This document shows, in pieces, positions 1-8,614 of a DNA stretch of 64,000 nucleotides (within the stretch, counting starts at the first letter, position 1; each line of letters begins with the position of its first letter). A program made the position numbers and the translations under genes. The notes beneath the pieces were generated by a model that did not search any database, was not told where the DNA came from, and was given only the letters and a program-made list of their open reading frames with translations. Source of the stretch: ZC4RG20 sp036381515 (GTDB lineage Bacteria; Pseudomonadota; Gammaproteobacteria; Steroidobacterales; Rariloculaceae); NCBI GenBank assembly GCA_036381515.1, contig DASVCR010000034.1:1-64000 (forward strand), read 5' to 3'.

Positions 1-453
1 TGGTACGGCGAGACGATCGGCTTCTGGGACGAGGACACGCTGATCACGTGGACGTCGAACATCCAGGGCTGGAAGACGCATTCCGCGTTCGAGCACTCGA
101 ACCAGATGCAGACGATCGAGATCTACACGCCGAACCGCGACGAGAACGGCAACTTCGTCGGGCTGAACCACGAGGCGATCTTTTACGACCCCGAGGCGCT
201 CGTCGAGCCCGTGCGCATCGTCCGGAACTACGTGAAGACGAGCGACTACAACAAAGGCAACCCGTATGTCTTCATCGAGTGCGTGCAGACGATCTTCCCG
301 ATCGAGGGCACGGCCACGCCGGTCTCGCCGGGCACCGTGATCCCTTACGAGGTGCCGGACATCTACGGCCGGCCGTGGGCCCAGATGTGGGAGAAGTACA
401 ACGAGCAGGGCATGCAGCGCGACGAGGAAGAGGACATCTTCAGCTTCGAGTAA
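1..453 (+). CDS. secreted-type hypothetical protein, C-terminal part (5' end outside window)
   Basis: The frame is open from base 1 to a TAA at 451-453, so only the last 150 residues are visible. It opens with WYGETIGFWD, a motif shared with the reverse-strand gene ending at 984 (WYGDTIGFWD). Its second half (IEIYTPNR, GLNHEAIFYDPEALVEP, CVQTIFP, then an acidic EED..SFE end) is closely matched by the gene at 17798-18595. Those relatives have signal peptides, so this one is probably exported too. I do not recognise a characterised function. The three genes look like paralogues of one lineage-specific family. It converges on the gene at 509-973. Confidence 0.8.
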   Translation, partial: WYGETIGFWDEDTLITWTSNIQGWKTHSAFEHSNQMQTIEIYTPNRDENGNFVGLNHEAIFYDPEALVEPVRIVRNYVKTSDYNKGNPYVFIECVQTIFPIEGTATPVSPGTVIPYEVPDIYGRPWAQMWEKYNEQGMQRDEEEDIFSFE

Positions 454-508
454 CGCGCTCGGCTTCGAAGCAGGGCGGCCGCCATCGCGCCTCGGCGCAC
501 GGCGGCCG

Positions 509-973
509 TCATTGCTCTTCGGCTTCGGTGCTCGACGTGATGCCTTGCTCGAGCCAGCCCTTCCAGCGGTCGATCGTCGCCTGGCTGCCGCTGCAGCCGC
601 CGTCGGCCGGGTTGACGAACGTTCCGTCCTCGAGACGGGCCCAGCCGAGCGCGCCGCCCGGGCGTCCGTCGCGCAGCGGACAGAACATCAGCGTCACCGT
701 GTCGCCCGGCTCGAACGTGCTGCCGGTGATGCCGCGTCCGATCAGCGATGCCGGCGCCGAGCCTTCGAAGCCCCAGAGCGTCTCGGTGCCGTCCTCGTTC
801 GGAATGTTGACGTAGAGCCACGAGTGAGGGTTGTTGAACTGCCAGCGGACGACGGTGCCGGTCCTGACGATCTCCACGTCGCGGTCGAACTGGCTGAACG
901 AATGATGCGCTCCCGCGGCGGTCACGAGCATCGACGCCGCGACGGCGGCGGAGGCACACGCGAGTCTCTTCAT
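509..973 (-). CDS. DUF6152 family exported protein
   Basis: A 154-residue protein with a cleavable signal peptide (about residues 1-22, ending TAAGA) followed at once by HHSFSQFD. The AHHSF start of the mature protein and the later NPHSWLYV segment are typical of DUF6152, a small secreted family of unknown function. A good Shine-Dalgarno (AGGAGAGG) lies just before the ATG. It starts 10 bases after the stop of the upstream gene on the same strand (984-1973), so the two are probably one transcript and may work together in the periplasm. The function is not known. Confidence 0.8.
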   Translation of the reverse strand: MKRLACASAAVAASMLVTAAGAHHSFSQFDRDVEIVRTGTVVRWQFNNPHSWLYVNIPNEDGTETLWGFEGSAPASLIGRGITGSTFEPGDTVTLMFCPLRDGRPGGALGWARLEDGTFVNPADGGCSGSQATIDRWKGWLEQGITSSTEAEEQ

Positions 974-983
974 TGCCTCTCCT

Positions 984-1973
984 TCAGTTGGACGTCGGCA
1001 AGGTGGTGTTGTAGATCGGGTCCCGGGACTGGCCGGGCAGGTGCGGGAACAGCGTCGTGCCTCGCGGATCCTTGAACCCTTCCTCTCCCGGCAGCCGGAA
1101 GCCGGTCGAGCCGTCCTCGTCGAGGAACGCGTTGCTCGACAGCTCGCATTCCCAGTGCCGGACGCGATAGCCCGCCTCCTCGAGCTGCGTCGCGCGGCGG
1201 TACGCGTAGACGGCGTGCACCGGCTTCACGAACGCATAGGAGTCGTAGAACGTCACCTGCACCTCGAGCCGCTCGATGCCATCCGGATACTGCTTCAGCT
1301 CCCACACCTCGACGGACTCGAATTGGTTGCTCGTCATCGGCGCCCAGCGCGTGAAATCGCCGGGAAGCACGTCCACGGTATGCGTGACGAGCTTGTCGCC
1401 GTCCCAGAAACCGATCGTGTCGCCGTACCAGGAATGCGTTCCCTCGAGGTTCTTGTGCTCCTGGCCGATGTAGATGCGACGCGTTCCGCTGTCGAAATCG
1501 TTGATTTGATACGACTGGTGCGGAAGGTTGATGAACTCGTGGGTGTACGGCTCGAGCAGGAAGCGCGGGTACCCGGGCGGCTCGCAGTGCGCGAGGCGAT
1601 CGTACTGCACCTCGCCGAGCTCGGTCTGCTCGCGCCAGCGCTCTTTGTACGCCGCCTCGTATTCGGGCGTCAGCACGCCTTCGCGGACCTTGCCCGTAAA
1701 GCCCGGCGCGTCGACGAAGATGTCCATCATCGTGTTGCCGGCCGTCTGCCACAGACCGTCCCAGCGCGGCACGGTCTCGATCGTATGCTGCGTGCCGCCG
1801 CCCGCCTGCTCGAGGAGATAGCGGTAATGCTCCTCGGACGTCGCGAACTCCTTCGGAGGCGGAACGACCTGGAGAGGCGGCCCGTAGCCCGCGCCGAACT
1901 GCGCGAGCGCGAGCGCCGGCGCCGCGACGGCGAGGACGCCTGCCGCGCACCGGCACGAGTGTCCGAGCTTCAT
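984..1973 (-). CDS. exported hypothetical protein, WYGxTIGFWD family
   Basis: I place the start at 1973 rather than at the in-frame ATG 60 bases upstream. The 1973 ATG is preceded by GGGGAGAT and opens directly into a signal peptide (MKLGHSCRC, then an Ala-rich core ending ALALAQ). The mature protein is about 305 residues, without membrane segments or cysteine clusters typical of cofactor proteins. WYGDTIGFWD near residue 200 ties it to the partial gene at 1-453. The C-terminus differs from that gene. The protein downstream is DUF6152, and I infer a two-gene secreted unit. Function unknown. Confidence 0.75.
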   Translation of the reverse strand: MKLGHSCRCAAGVLAVAAPALALAQFGAGYGPPLQVVPPPKEFATSEEHYRYLLEQAGGGTQHTIETVPRWDGLWQTAGNTMMDIFVDAPGFTGKVREGVLTPEYEAAYKERWREQTELGEVQYDRLAHCEPPGYPRFLLEPYTHEFINLPHQSYQINDFDSGTRRIYIGQEHKNLEGTHSWYGDTIGFWDGDKLVTHTVDVLPGDFTRWAPMTSNQFESVEVWELKQYPDGIERLEVQVTFYDSYAFVKPVHAVYAYRRATQLEEAGYRVRHWECELSSNAFLDEDGSTGFRLPGEEGFKDPRGTTLFPHLPGQSRDPIYNTTLPTSN

Positions 1974-2205
1974 GATCTCCCCCTTGGAATCGTCTTTTGG
2001 TTCGATACTAATGGCGGCCGGGTAGAGGGGCAATCGGCAGGACGGCGGCCACGCGGTGCTCTGCTGCTACACCCGCGGCCGCCATCATGGCAGCGGAGCG
2101 AGCGGATCCGACACGCCGCGAGCGTTGATCCGACGGTCGCGCCGCTGACGTCGCGGCGCTTCGCTTCGGCTTCTTCGTCCGGGTCCGCCGAGGCTTAAGT
2201 CCGGT

Positions 2206-3843
2206 TCACTGCGACCCCGCGACGTACGAGCGCGCCCGCTCGAGCTCCTGTCGCATCGAGCTCGAGTCGGCGGCAAGCTCGACGACGCGCTCGTAGTACC
2301 TGCGCGCGTCGGCCTCCGCCCCTGCCGCTTGCGCGGCGCGCGCGGCGCCGTACGCTCCCCGGAACCTGCCCGGCTCCTTCTGCATCGACGCTTCGAAGGC
2401 CCGCAGCGCGTCGTCGGCGCGGCCGGCTTCGAGCAGCATCTCGCCGAGCAGCTCGCGGGCCGGCGCGATCGGCCCGGGCGTGACGGCCGATTTGTCCGTC
2501 GCGTCCTCGGTGTCCGCGGCCGACTGCATCTGCTCGAGGGCGTCGTCGATCCGGCCTTCCGCGAATGCGACCCACGCGTTCGCGGTCCGCAGCTGGATGT
2601 CGACCTGCTCCGCCCAGTAGGCGTCCTGCGCCGCTTCGAGCTCGTCGCGGAGCTCCGCGAGCCGCGCGACGTCGGCCTGCGCAGGTTCCGGCCGCCCGTC
2701 GCGGGCGGCGCCGAGCGCGCGGGCGAAATGCGCGATCGCGATCGTGAACGGCGGGCCCGCCGTAGGCACGGTGACCTCGGCCGCCTCGCGCCATGCACCG
2801 CGCTCGAGCGCGTAGCGGGCCGGAATCGCAGCGAGCGCGTAATACGCGGCCATCGGCGGCGCTGCGCCTCCCGTCGCCGCCGCCGTTTCGAGCCCGGCAC
2901 CGACGTCGGGCGCGCGGACGAGCACGTCCCGCGCGGCGTCATCCTGCGCCATCTGCAGTAGCGCGTAGACCTGATAGTCCATCGCGTGCAGCGCTTCGGT
3001 GACGACGCCTTCGCGGATCGCCACCTGCTCCGACTGCCTGTTCGTGTCGACGGACTCGCGCCACGCGCCGACGCGGGTGAACGTGTGCGACGGCATGTGC
3101 AGCGCGTGCGGCGCGGACGGCGCGATTTCGGCGTAGCGTCGCGCAGCCTCGAGCGCGCGCGGCGCGAGCGGCGGATGGTCGTAGGCGTGGATCAGGTAAT
3201 GCGCGAGCCCGGGATGATCGGGGTACGCCTCGAACAGCGGCTCGAGGATCGCGGCGGCGCGAAGCTGCGCCGAGTATGTCTTGTCGGACGGCAGCGCCGT
3301 CTGGTTGATCGCGAGCGCGTGAAAAATCCTGGCCTCGATGTCGTCCGGATGACGACGTACGAGGTCGTCCATCGCACGCTCGTAAGCGACGATGCGGTCG
3401 CGCTGCGAGACGCTGCCGTAGCTCTCGAACAGCGCTGCCACCGCGTCGATGTAGCCGCGCTCCCGCTCGCTCGGCGAGCCGGTCGCGCGGCCCTTCTCGA
3501 CCGCGGCGAGCCCTTGCGCGAGGGCAGCGTCGGAGCGCACCCCGCCGAACGGGTTGCCCCAGTACGCGAGGGCGATGCCCCAGTACGCGACGGCGCAACC
3601 TTCGTCGGCCGCGAGCACCCGCTCGAAGCCTTCGATCGCCGCACTGAACTCGAAGGAATGGAGCAGCGCCACAGCGCGGTCGATCTCGGGGGCAAGCCCG
3701 GGCGCGCACGTCGTCTCGAACCGCACGCTGCCGAGCTTCTCCGGAAGCGGTGCGGCTTCGTGGCTTTCGTGTTCTTGCGCGTTGCCGATCGACGTGGCGC
3801 AGAGTGCGGCCGAGAAAGCGAGGAACACCGATGGGCGTATCAT
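2206..3843 (-). CDS. exported TPR-repeat protein
   Basis: A 545-residue protein. The ATG at 3843 is chosen because AGGAGG lies 8 bases upstream and a signal peptide follows (MIRPSVFLAFSAALCATSIGNAQ). An in-frame ATG at 3876 lacks this layout. The body is a series of helix pairs with TPR spacing, for example AIEGFERVLAADEGCAVAYWG near residues 70-90 and DALRAFEASMQKEPGRFRGA near the end. A His-rich middle section (HYLIHAYDHPP, HALHMPSHTF) is characteristic of a secreted TPR subfamily of unknown role. It is probably periplasmic and binds protein partners. It is divergent from the hydrolase gene at 4066. Confidence 0.8.
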   Translation of the reverse strand: MIRPSVFLAFSAALCATSIGNAQEHESHEAAPLPEKLGSVRFETTCAPGLAPEIDRAVALLHSFEFSAAIEGFERVLAADEGCAVAYWGIALAYWGNPFGGVRSDAALAQGLAAVEKGRATGSPSERERGYIDAVAALFESYGSVSQRDRIVAYERAMDDLVRRHPDDIEARIFHALAINQTALPSDKTYSAQLRAAAILEPLFEAYPDHPGLAHYLIHAYDHPPLAPRALEAARRYAEIAPSAPHALHMPSHTFTRVGAWRESVDTNRQSEQVAIREGVVTEALHAMDYQVYALLQMAQDDAARDVLVRAPDVGAGLETAAATGGAAPPMAAYYALAAIPARYALERGAWREAAEVTVPTAGPPFTIAIAHFARALGAARDGRPEPAQADVARLAELRDELEAAQDAYWAEQVDIQLRTANAWVAFAEGRIDDALEQMQSAADTEDATDKSAVTPGPIAPARELLGEMLLEAGRADDALRAFEASMQKEPGRFRGAYGAARAAQAAGAEADARRYYERVVELAADSSSMRQELERARSYVAGSQ

Positions 3844-4065
3844 CGTCGAGTCCTCCTGCATCGCGGTGCGATGCACGCGGCGTCGGGGTTCGTGACCAAA
3901 CCGAGCGTTTCGCGCGTCAGTCGATACTAGCGCCGTCCGGGGGAGGAACGCGATGGGGTGCGGCGAGCCGTAGGCGCGTGTCCGTGACGTGTCCGGTATA
4001 GTGCGCCTGTCGGGACAACAAAAACTGCTCCGGCGAGGCCGGAGGTCGAGGGGAGATCACGACCC

Positions 4066-4935
4066 ATGTGTGACGAGCACTTTCTGGAAGACCTCGAGCG
4101 CTATACCAACCGTCTCACCCGCAGGAGATTCGGCGCCCTGTCGGCAGGCGCGGGCATCGCGATGATGCTGCCGCCGGTCGTCGACGCACAGGCCGTCGCG
4201 GAGCACGACGTCGAGATCGAGACGCCCGACGGCATCGCCGATGCCTATTTCGTGCATCCGGCCGAAGGCGCCCACGCCGCCGTGCTCGTCTGGCCCGACG
4301 CGCTCGGTCTGCGGCCGGCGTTTCGCGAGATGGGCAAGCGGCTCGCACAGTCGGGCTACAGCGTGTTGACGGTCAATCCGTTCTATCGGCAGCGCCGCGC
4401 ACCGATCGTGCCGGAGGGGGCGTCGTTCCAGGACGAGTCGGTGCGGAACGTCGTCATGCCGCTGATGCAGTCGCTGACGCCGCAGACGCACGTCACGGAT
4501 GCGCGCGCGTTCATCGGCTGGCTCGACCGCCAGGATGCCGTCGATACCCGCCGCAAAGTGGGCACGACCGGCTACTGCATGGGCGGACCGATCGTCATGC
4601 GTACCGCGGCGACGGTCCCCGACCGCGTCGGCGCGGCCGCAACGTTTCATGGCGGCGGGCTCGTCACCACGGGCGAAGACAGCCCGCATCTGCTGATCCC
4701 GCAGATGAAGGCGTCGTTCCTGATCGCGATCGCGGAGAACGACGACGAGCGCGAGCCGGACGCGAAGAACGTGCTGCGCGAGGCGTTCGACGCGGCCGGA
4801 CTTTCGGCCGAGATCGAAGTGTACGAGGGCGCGGCGCACGGCTGGTGCCCGCCCGACATGCCCGTGTACAACGGGGCGCAGGCCGAGCGGGCATGGAGCA
4901 GGCTGCTCGCGCTCTTCGAGACGGGGCTCGCGTGA
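4066..4935 (+). CDS. Tat-exported dienelactone hydrolase family protein
   Basis: 289 residues. TRRRFGALSAG at residues 18-28 followed by a hydrophobic stretch is a twin-arginine signal, so the enzyme probably acts in the periplasm. The alpha/beta hydrolase fold carries the dienelactone hydrolase triad: Cys171 in GYCMGG, an Asp in AENDD (about 226) and His258 in AAHGW. Such enzymes hydrolyse ester or lactone bonds, including dienelactones from aromatic degradation, but the substrate cannot be told here. A short GC hairpin (4028-4044) sits in the leader, and a TATAGT box at 3997-4002 could be the -10 element. The Tat signal is unusual, since classical members are cytoplasmic. Confidence 0.85.
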   Translation: MCDEHFLEDLERYTNRLTRRRFGALSAGAGIAMMLPPVVDAQAVAEHDVEIETPDGIADAYFVHPAEGAHAAVLVWPDALGLRPAFREMGKRLAQSGYSVLTVNPFYRQRRAPIVPEGASFQDESVRNVVMPLMQSLTPQTHVTDARAFIGWLDRQDAVDTRRKVGTTGYCMGGPIVMRTAATVPDRVGAAATFHGGGLVTTGEDSPHLLIPQMKASFLIAIAENDDEREPDAKNVLREAFDAAGLSAEIEVYEGAAHGWCPPDMPVYNGAQAERAWSRLLALFETGLA

Positions 4936-5085
4936 CGAGGGACCGGTCGGAGCGAATTCGTGCTCCGGACCTTCTCGCCGCGCCCCGACGCGCGGAGCCT
5001 GACGCGGCCGTTCCGCCGGTCTGCGGGTAGCGGGCCGCAGCCGCCGCGAGGCGGCCCGGGCCCCGAGTTACGGGAGGGATTGAAG

Positions 5086-6042
5086 ATGATTCGGACGATC
5101 CTCGTGCCCGTCGGGCAAAGCGTGGACTCGGGACGGCTGGCAATCGCGAGGGCGGTCGCACTCGCGGACCGGGCGGGGGCAGCGGTCAGGCTGCTCGGCG
5201 TCGTCTATGACCCGCATCTCGAGGGCTATCTCGGTCGCGGCGAGATCTATGCGTCGTTGCGCGAGCGGGTCGTCAAGGAGCGGCAGGGGAGCTTGCGGGC
5301 GATCGAGCAGGACCTGACCGCGCGAGGCATACGCTGTGACTCGAAGGCCTTGTGGGGACGCCCGGTGCATCTCGCCGTCGCGCGCGAGGCGGCCGCTCCC
5401 GACGTCGATCTCGTCGTCTTCGAGCCGGAAGACGCGCGCGCTCTTTCCAATGACGAGTGGCGGCTCGTCTCGATCTGTCCCGCACCGCTGCTCGTCGTCC
5501 GAGACGCGGAAGTGCGGCCTTACGCTCGCGTCGTCGCCGCCGTCGATCCTGCGCGTGCCCACGACAAGCCCGCGGATCTCGACGCCCGAATTCTCGATCT
5601 CGCGCGACGCATGCAGAACCTTTACGGCGCGCGTCTCGAGGTCGTGCACTGCATGCCGCCGCTTCGCTCGTTCGTCACCGAGGACGGCGCCCCGCTCGGC
5701 GACATCGAGAGAACGATCCGGACCGAGCTCTTGCGGGAGCTCGATGAGTTGCTCGATCGGGCCGGCGTGCCGAAGGAGACTGCGACGCTGATCGACGGCA
5801 AGCCCGCGGAAGTGCTGACGGAGCGGTCGTCCGCCGCCGAGCCGACGTTGCTCGTGCTGGGGTCCGTGCAGCGGGGACCGATCGCGCGCATCGTGGTCGG
5901 AAGCACGGCGGAGCGGGTGCTGCGCGCCGACGGCGGTGACGTTCTGGTGATCCGCCCGGCATTCCTCGACGAGGATGCCGCGGCGGACGAGGACGAGTCG
6001 GCGTCGCGACACGTCGAGCGCGATCCTTCCGAAATCCAGTAA
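5086..6042 (+). CDS. tandem universal stress protein (UspA family)
   Basis: 318 residues with two Usp domains: about 1-150 (opening MIRTILVPVGQS) and 160-305 (opening ARVVAAVDPARAHDKP, with the ATP-binding-type motif VLGSVQRGPIARIVVGSTAERVL and the end VLVIRPA). Tandem Usp proteins are cytoplasmic stress-response proteins, some binding ATP. The second domain has the GxVxRGxxxRxxVGSxAE pattern of the nucleotide-binding class. The first is more divergent. The start is set by a GGGAGG 8 bases before the ATG. It is followed after 37 bases by a DUF1232 gene on the same strand, so the run 5086-7206 is likely one operon. Confidence 0.88.
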   Translation: MIRTILVPVGQSVDSGRLAIARAVALADRAGAAVRLLGVVYDPHLEGYLGRGEIYASLRERVVKERQGSLRAIEQDLTARGIRCDSKALWGRPVHLAVAREAAAPDVDLVVFEPEDARALSNDEWRLVSICPAPLLVVRDAEVRPYARVVAAVDPARAHDKPADLDARILDLARRMQNLYGARLEVVHCMPPLRSFVTEDGAPLGDIERTIRTELLRELDELLDRAGVPKETATLIDGKPAEVLTERSSAAEPTLLVLGSVQRGPIARIVVGSTAERVLRADGGDVLVIRPAFLDEDAAADEDESASRHVERDPSEIQ

Positions 6043-6079
6043 TATCCGACTCCGGCCACCTGAGTGGAGAAAAGAGCCA

Positions 6080-6649
6080 GTGAGCGTGAAGATCGAATTC
6101 GAGCTCGGTGACGAGGATCTCGATCGCTTTCGTGCGATGTTCGCCCAGGCGCGGAAGGTGGCCGAATCGATGGGCCGCGAGAAGATCCTGGCGGAGACGC
6201 GCAGGCTCGTGGAACCCGCGGCCGCGCGCAATCCGCCGGGCTTCATCCGGACGCGGATCGAGAGGCTCCACAAGCTCATCGCGATGGTGGAGGACGATAC
6301 GTGGAAGTTGTCGCAGGAAGACACGGATCGGATCCTGCAGGCACTTGCCTACTTCGTGAATCCGAACGACCTGATCCCGGACCAGACGCCCGGGCTCGGA
6401 TTCCTCGACGATGCGCTCGCGGTCGAGCTGGTGTTGAAGGTCCTCGCAGACGAGATCGAGGCCTACGATGAGTTCGTGCGGTTTCGCGACGCCGAGATGG
6501 GGCGTCGACGCAATCGCGGGCTGCCGACCGACATCTCGAAGGAAGATTGGCTCGCCGATCGACGCGCGGATCTGCATGCGCGAATGCGCAGCAGGCGCTC
6601 GGACAATCGGCTGGGCGGCGGGTGGACGGTCAGGGGTCTCGGGTTCTGA
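6080..6649 (+). CDS. YkvA-like DUF1232 protein
   Basis: 189 residues from a GTG at 6080, preceded by GGAGA. I prefer this to longer in-frame options, which would run back into the Usp gene. The segment YFVNPNDLIPDQTPGLGFLDDALAVELV (about residues 90-117) is the DUF1232 signature, normally a short membrane-associated or helical domain of unknown function (YkvA in Bacillus). The N-terminal 80 residues are charged and helical, and the tail is basic (RMRSRRSDNR). The stop overlaps the next start by one base (TGATG), which suggests translational coupling. Confidence 0.75.
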   Translation: MSVKIEFELGDEDLDRFRAMFAQARKVAESMGREKILAETRRLVEPAAARNPPGFIRTRIERLHKLIAMVEDDTWKLSQEDTDRILQALAYFVNPNDLIPDQTPGLGFLDDALAVELVLKVLADEIEAYDEFVRFRDAEMGRRRNRGLPTDISKEDWLADRRADLHARMRSRRSDNRLGGGWTVRGLGF

Positions 6650-7206
6650 TGGATCGACTCATGAGAATGAGCGTGTTGCTGCGGCCGTTCTGGCTGCTCT
6701 TGGTACTCGCGATGGACACTGCATACGGACAAGGTAACGAGGCGGTTCCGCAACCGCCGGGGCTCGCGTTCGCGTTCGAGGCTCGCGTACGCGTCGGACA
6801 GCCGCTCGTGGTCGGCGACGTGCTGCACGGACGGCGCCGCATCATCGAGATCCTGGGGGGAACGTTCGAAGGGCCGGACATCAAGGGACGCGTGCTCCCT
6901 GGAGGCGCGGATTGGCAGATCGTGCAGCCGGACGGCTTCTCCGAGCTCGATACGCGTTATGCGCTTCAGACGGACGACGGCCACGTCGTGTATGTGCAGA
7001 ACGCAGGCATCCGTCATGCGGCGCCGGAGGTGATGGAGCGACTCAATGCGGGCCGCCAGGTGGATCCCAGCCTCGTTTATTTCAGGACGCAGGCGAAGTT
7101 CGAGACCTCCGCGCCCGAGCTCCAATGGCTCGTTCGCTCCGTGTTTATCGGCGTCGGCGAGCGGTATCCGGAAGAGGTCGTGATCCGATTTTTCCGCGTG
7201 GAGTAG
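6649..7206 (+). CDS. exported DUF3237 family protein
   Basis: 185 residues. The ATG at 6649 overlaps the previous stop. A second ATG at 6661 is also possible, and both give a signal peptide (LLRPFWLLLVLAMDTAYGQ). The mature part contains the DUF3237 pattern: RRIIEILGGTFEGPDIKGRVLPGGADWQ, then a YALQTDDGHVVYVQNAGIR strand pair. DUF3237 is a small beta-barrel-like family of unknown function, usually cytoplasmic, so the export signal is notable. It is the last gene of the Usp-DUF1232-DUF3237 run. Confidence 0.8.
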   Translation: MDRLMRMSVLLRPFWLLLVLAMDTAYGQGNEAVPQPPGLAFAFEARVRVGQPLVVGDVLHGRRRIIEILGGTFEGPDIKGRVLPGGADWQIVQPDGFSELDTRYALQTDDGHVVYVQNAGIRHAAPEVMERLNAGRQVDPSLVYFRTQAKFETSAPELQWLVRSVFIGVGERYPEEVVIRFFRVE

Positions 7207-7235
7207 GCCGAGCGGCCTCGCCAGGCCGCTTCGGC
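7207..7235. terminator. hairpin between convergent genes
   Basis: GCCGAGCGGCCT (7207-7218) pairs with AGGCCGCTTCGGC (7223-7235), with one bulged base and a four-base loop. It begins within the last codons of the DUF3237 gene and sits just before the stop of the convergent LuxR-VOC gene. There is no clear U tract on either side, so it may be a weak or factor-assisted bidirectional terminator. Confidence 0.4.
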
Positions 7236-7240
7236 ACGTA

Positions 7241-7891
7241 CTACGTGCGTCGAGATTCGCGACCGACGCGCGACATGAGCGCGAGCGGCGAGCCGTCCAC
7301 GTCGTCGAAGAACGCCATCCACTCCTCGGTGCCGTCGGGATGGCGGTGGATCAGGTGCGGCGCGCCGCGGAACGCGACGCCGCGCGAGCTGAGCTCGGCG
7401 TAGGCATCGTCGATGTCGTCGACGACGAAGTAGATGATCGAGTTGCCCGTTTTGTTGCCGTTCTCGTGACGGCTTAGGATGAGCCTTATACCCGCCATGT
7501 CGAAAAGCGCGAGATTGCCGTAATGGCCGAGCAACGGCAGGCGTAGCACGTCCCGATACCACTCGACGGCCCTGTCGACATCGGAGACCTCGCGGGAAAT
7601 CTGGCCGACGGGGCCAAGCTCGAAGGGCGCTTTCATGCCTTTCTCCTTCACGTGAAGGGCGCTGTCGTTCGGTGCGCCGTGCCATCGCTTCAGGGCTGCG
7701 CGGCCCTCGAGGCCGAGCTTGCCGACGGCGTTCTCGACATGGAATTTCACGGCGTCGACGCTGATTCCCCGCCGCCGGGCGATCTCCGCGTTCGACATGC
7801 CGTGCCGCACGGCGTGAACGACGCGCCACTCGGCGGGCGTCAGGACGTCCGGATGCGGGGGACGTCCCCGCTTCCTCGAGCTCGAAGCCAT
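7241..7891 (-). CDS. LuxR-type HTH fused to VOC (glyoxalase-like) domain
   Basis: 216 residues. Residues about 15-65 form a GerE/LuxR-type helix-turn-helix (LTPAEWRVVHAVRHGMSNAEIARRRGIS..AVKFHVENAVGKLGL). Residues about 88-205 form a VOC domain (GQISREVSDVDRAVEWYRDVL near its start, EEWMAFFDDVDGSPLALMSR at its end). VOC domains bind metals or small ligands, so a ligand-sensing regulator is the simplest reading, but a VOC enzyme with an attached DNA-binding domain is also possible. LuxR-VOC proteins exist in other bacteria. The upstream flank (7892-8111) holds no other gene. Confidence 0.8.
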   Translation of the reverse strand: MASSSRKRGRPPHPDVLTPAEWRVVHAVRHGMSNAEIARRRGISVDAVKFHVENAVGKLGLEGRAALKRWHGAPNDSALHVKEKGMKAPFELGPVGQISREVSDVDRAVEWYRDVLRLPLLGHYGNLALFDMAGIRLILSRHENGNKTGNSIIYFVVDDIDDAYAELSSRGVAFRGAPHLIHRHPDGTEEWMAFFDDVDGSPLALMSRVGRESRRT

Positions 7892-8111
7892 GATCCGATC
7901 CTAATGCCTGCAGGCCCGAATTTCCCTCCCGCGCGCGTCCGGGAGATGCGGCGCGTCGCCCGCGCTGGTCGACGGGCAAATCCTACCATCGCGTTCTCGC
8001 AAGGCATGAGGCTGAAATGCACCTGTGCGTAGTAGAATCGCGACTGCGACACTTTCCATGTGACGCTCATGAGCGTGGAGGAGGCGAGTAATAGGCGCGA
8101 CAACGAGCCAA

Positions 8112-8555
8112 GTGGTGGCGCGTCCAGGGCTTCGCACCGTCCTGGCGTTGCCGGCGGCATACGTCGCGTGGGCATTGGCGTTCTGGGTGCCGGTCACGCT
8201 CGCGGCGATGGTCTGGGACACCTTGGGCAACCTCGGCGAGCAGTTCTGGCAAGAGCGGCGCTACGACATCTTTCCGACCTCGGTGCTGGTGTTCTTTCAG
8301 TTCGCGTGGCTCTTTGCGAACGGTGCGGCGGGCTTCGTCGCGCAATGGGTCGGCAGAAGCACGCGCGTGCTTTGGATCGGCGCCGGGCTCCTCGTCGTTT
8401 ACTTTGCCTACAATCACTGGTGGGCGCTGTGGGGCGAGATGCCGGACTGGTACAACGTGCTCATCGTCCTTCCCGTCGTGCCGATGGTGTGGCTGGGTGG
8501 CCGTGCCGGGCGACGCAGCGGCGATTGCAAACGCCACGACGTGGTTCCTGGATAG
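8112..8555 (+). CDS. small multi-pass membrane protein
   Basis: 147 residues with about four hydrophobic segments (LALPAAYVAWALAFWVPVTLAAMVW; VLVFFQFAWLFANGAAGFVA; LWIGAGLLVVYFAYNHWW; NVLIVLPVVPMVWLGG) and a basic, Cys-containing tail. I do not recognise a family. The GTG start at 8112 is uncertain: a strong GGAGGAGG lies at 8077-8084, too far for that codon, and no better start exists in this frame. The true start may be mis-set or the gene may be slightly damaged. Confidence 0.55.
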   Translation: MVARPGLRTVLALPAAYVAWALAFWVPVTLAAMVWDTLGNLGEQFWQERRYDIFPTSVLVFFQFAWLFANGAAGFVAQWVGRSTRVLWIGAGLLVVYFAYNHWWALWGEMPDWYNVLIVLPVVPMVWLGGRAGRRSGDCKRHDVVPG

Positions 8556-8614
8556 CGGGTTCGAGCGGGTCGGTGCCGGTGGATGCCGGAGCTTCGGCGT
8601 AGTCTGACTGAACG

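Noticed and set aside
2085..3709. Long Arg/Ser-rich open frames overlapping the TPR gene
   Set aside because: They are out-of-frame readings of a GC-rich gene; the composition (runs of R, S, A) and lack of ribosome sites mark them as non-coding.
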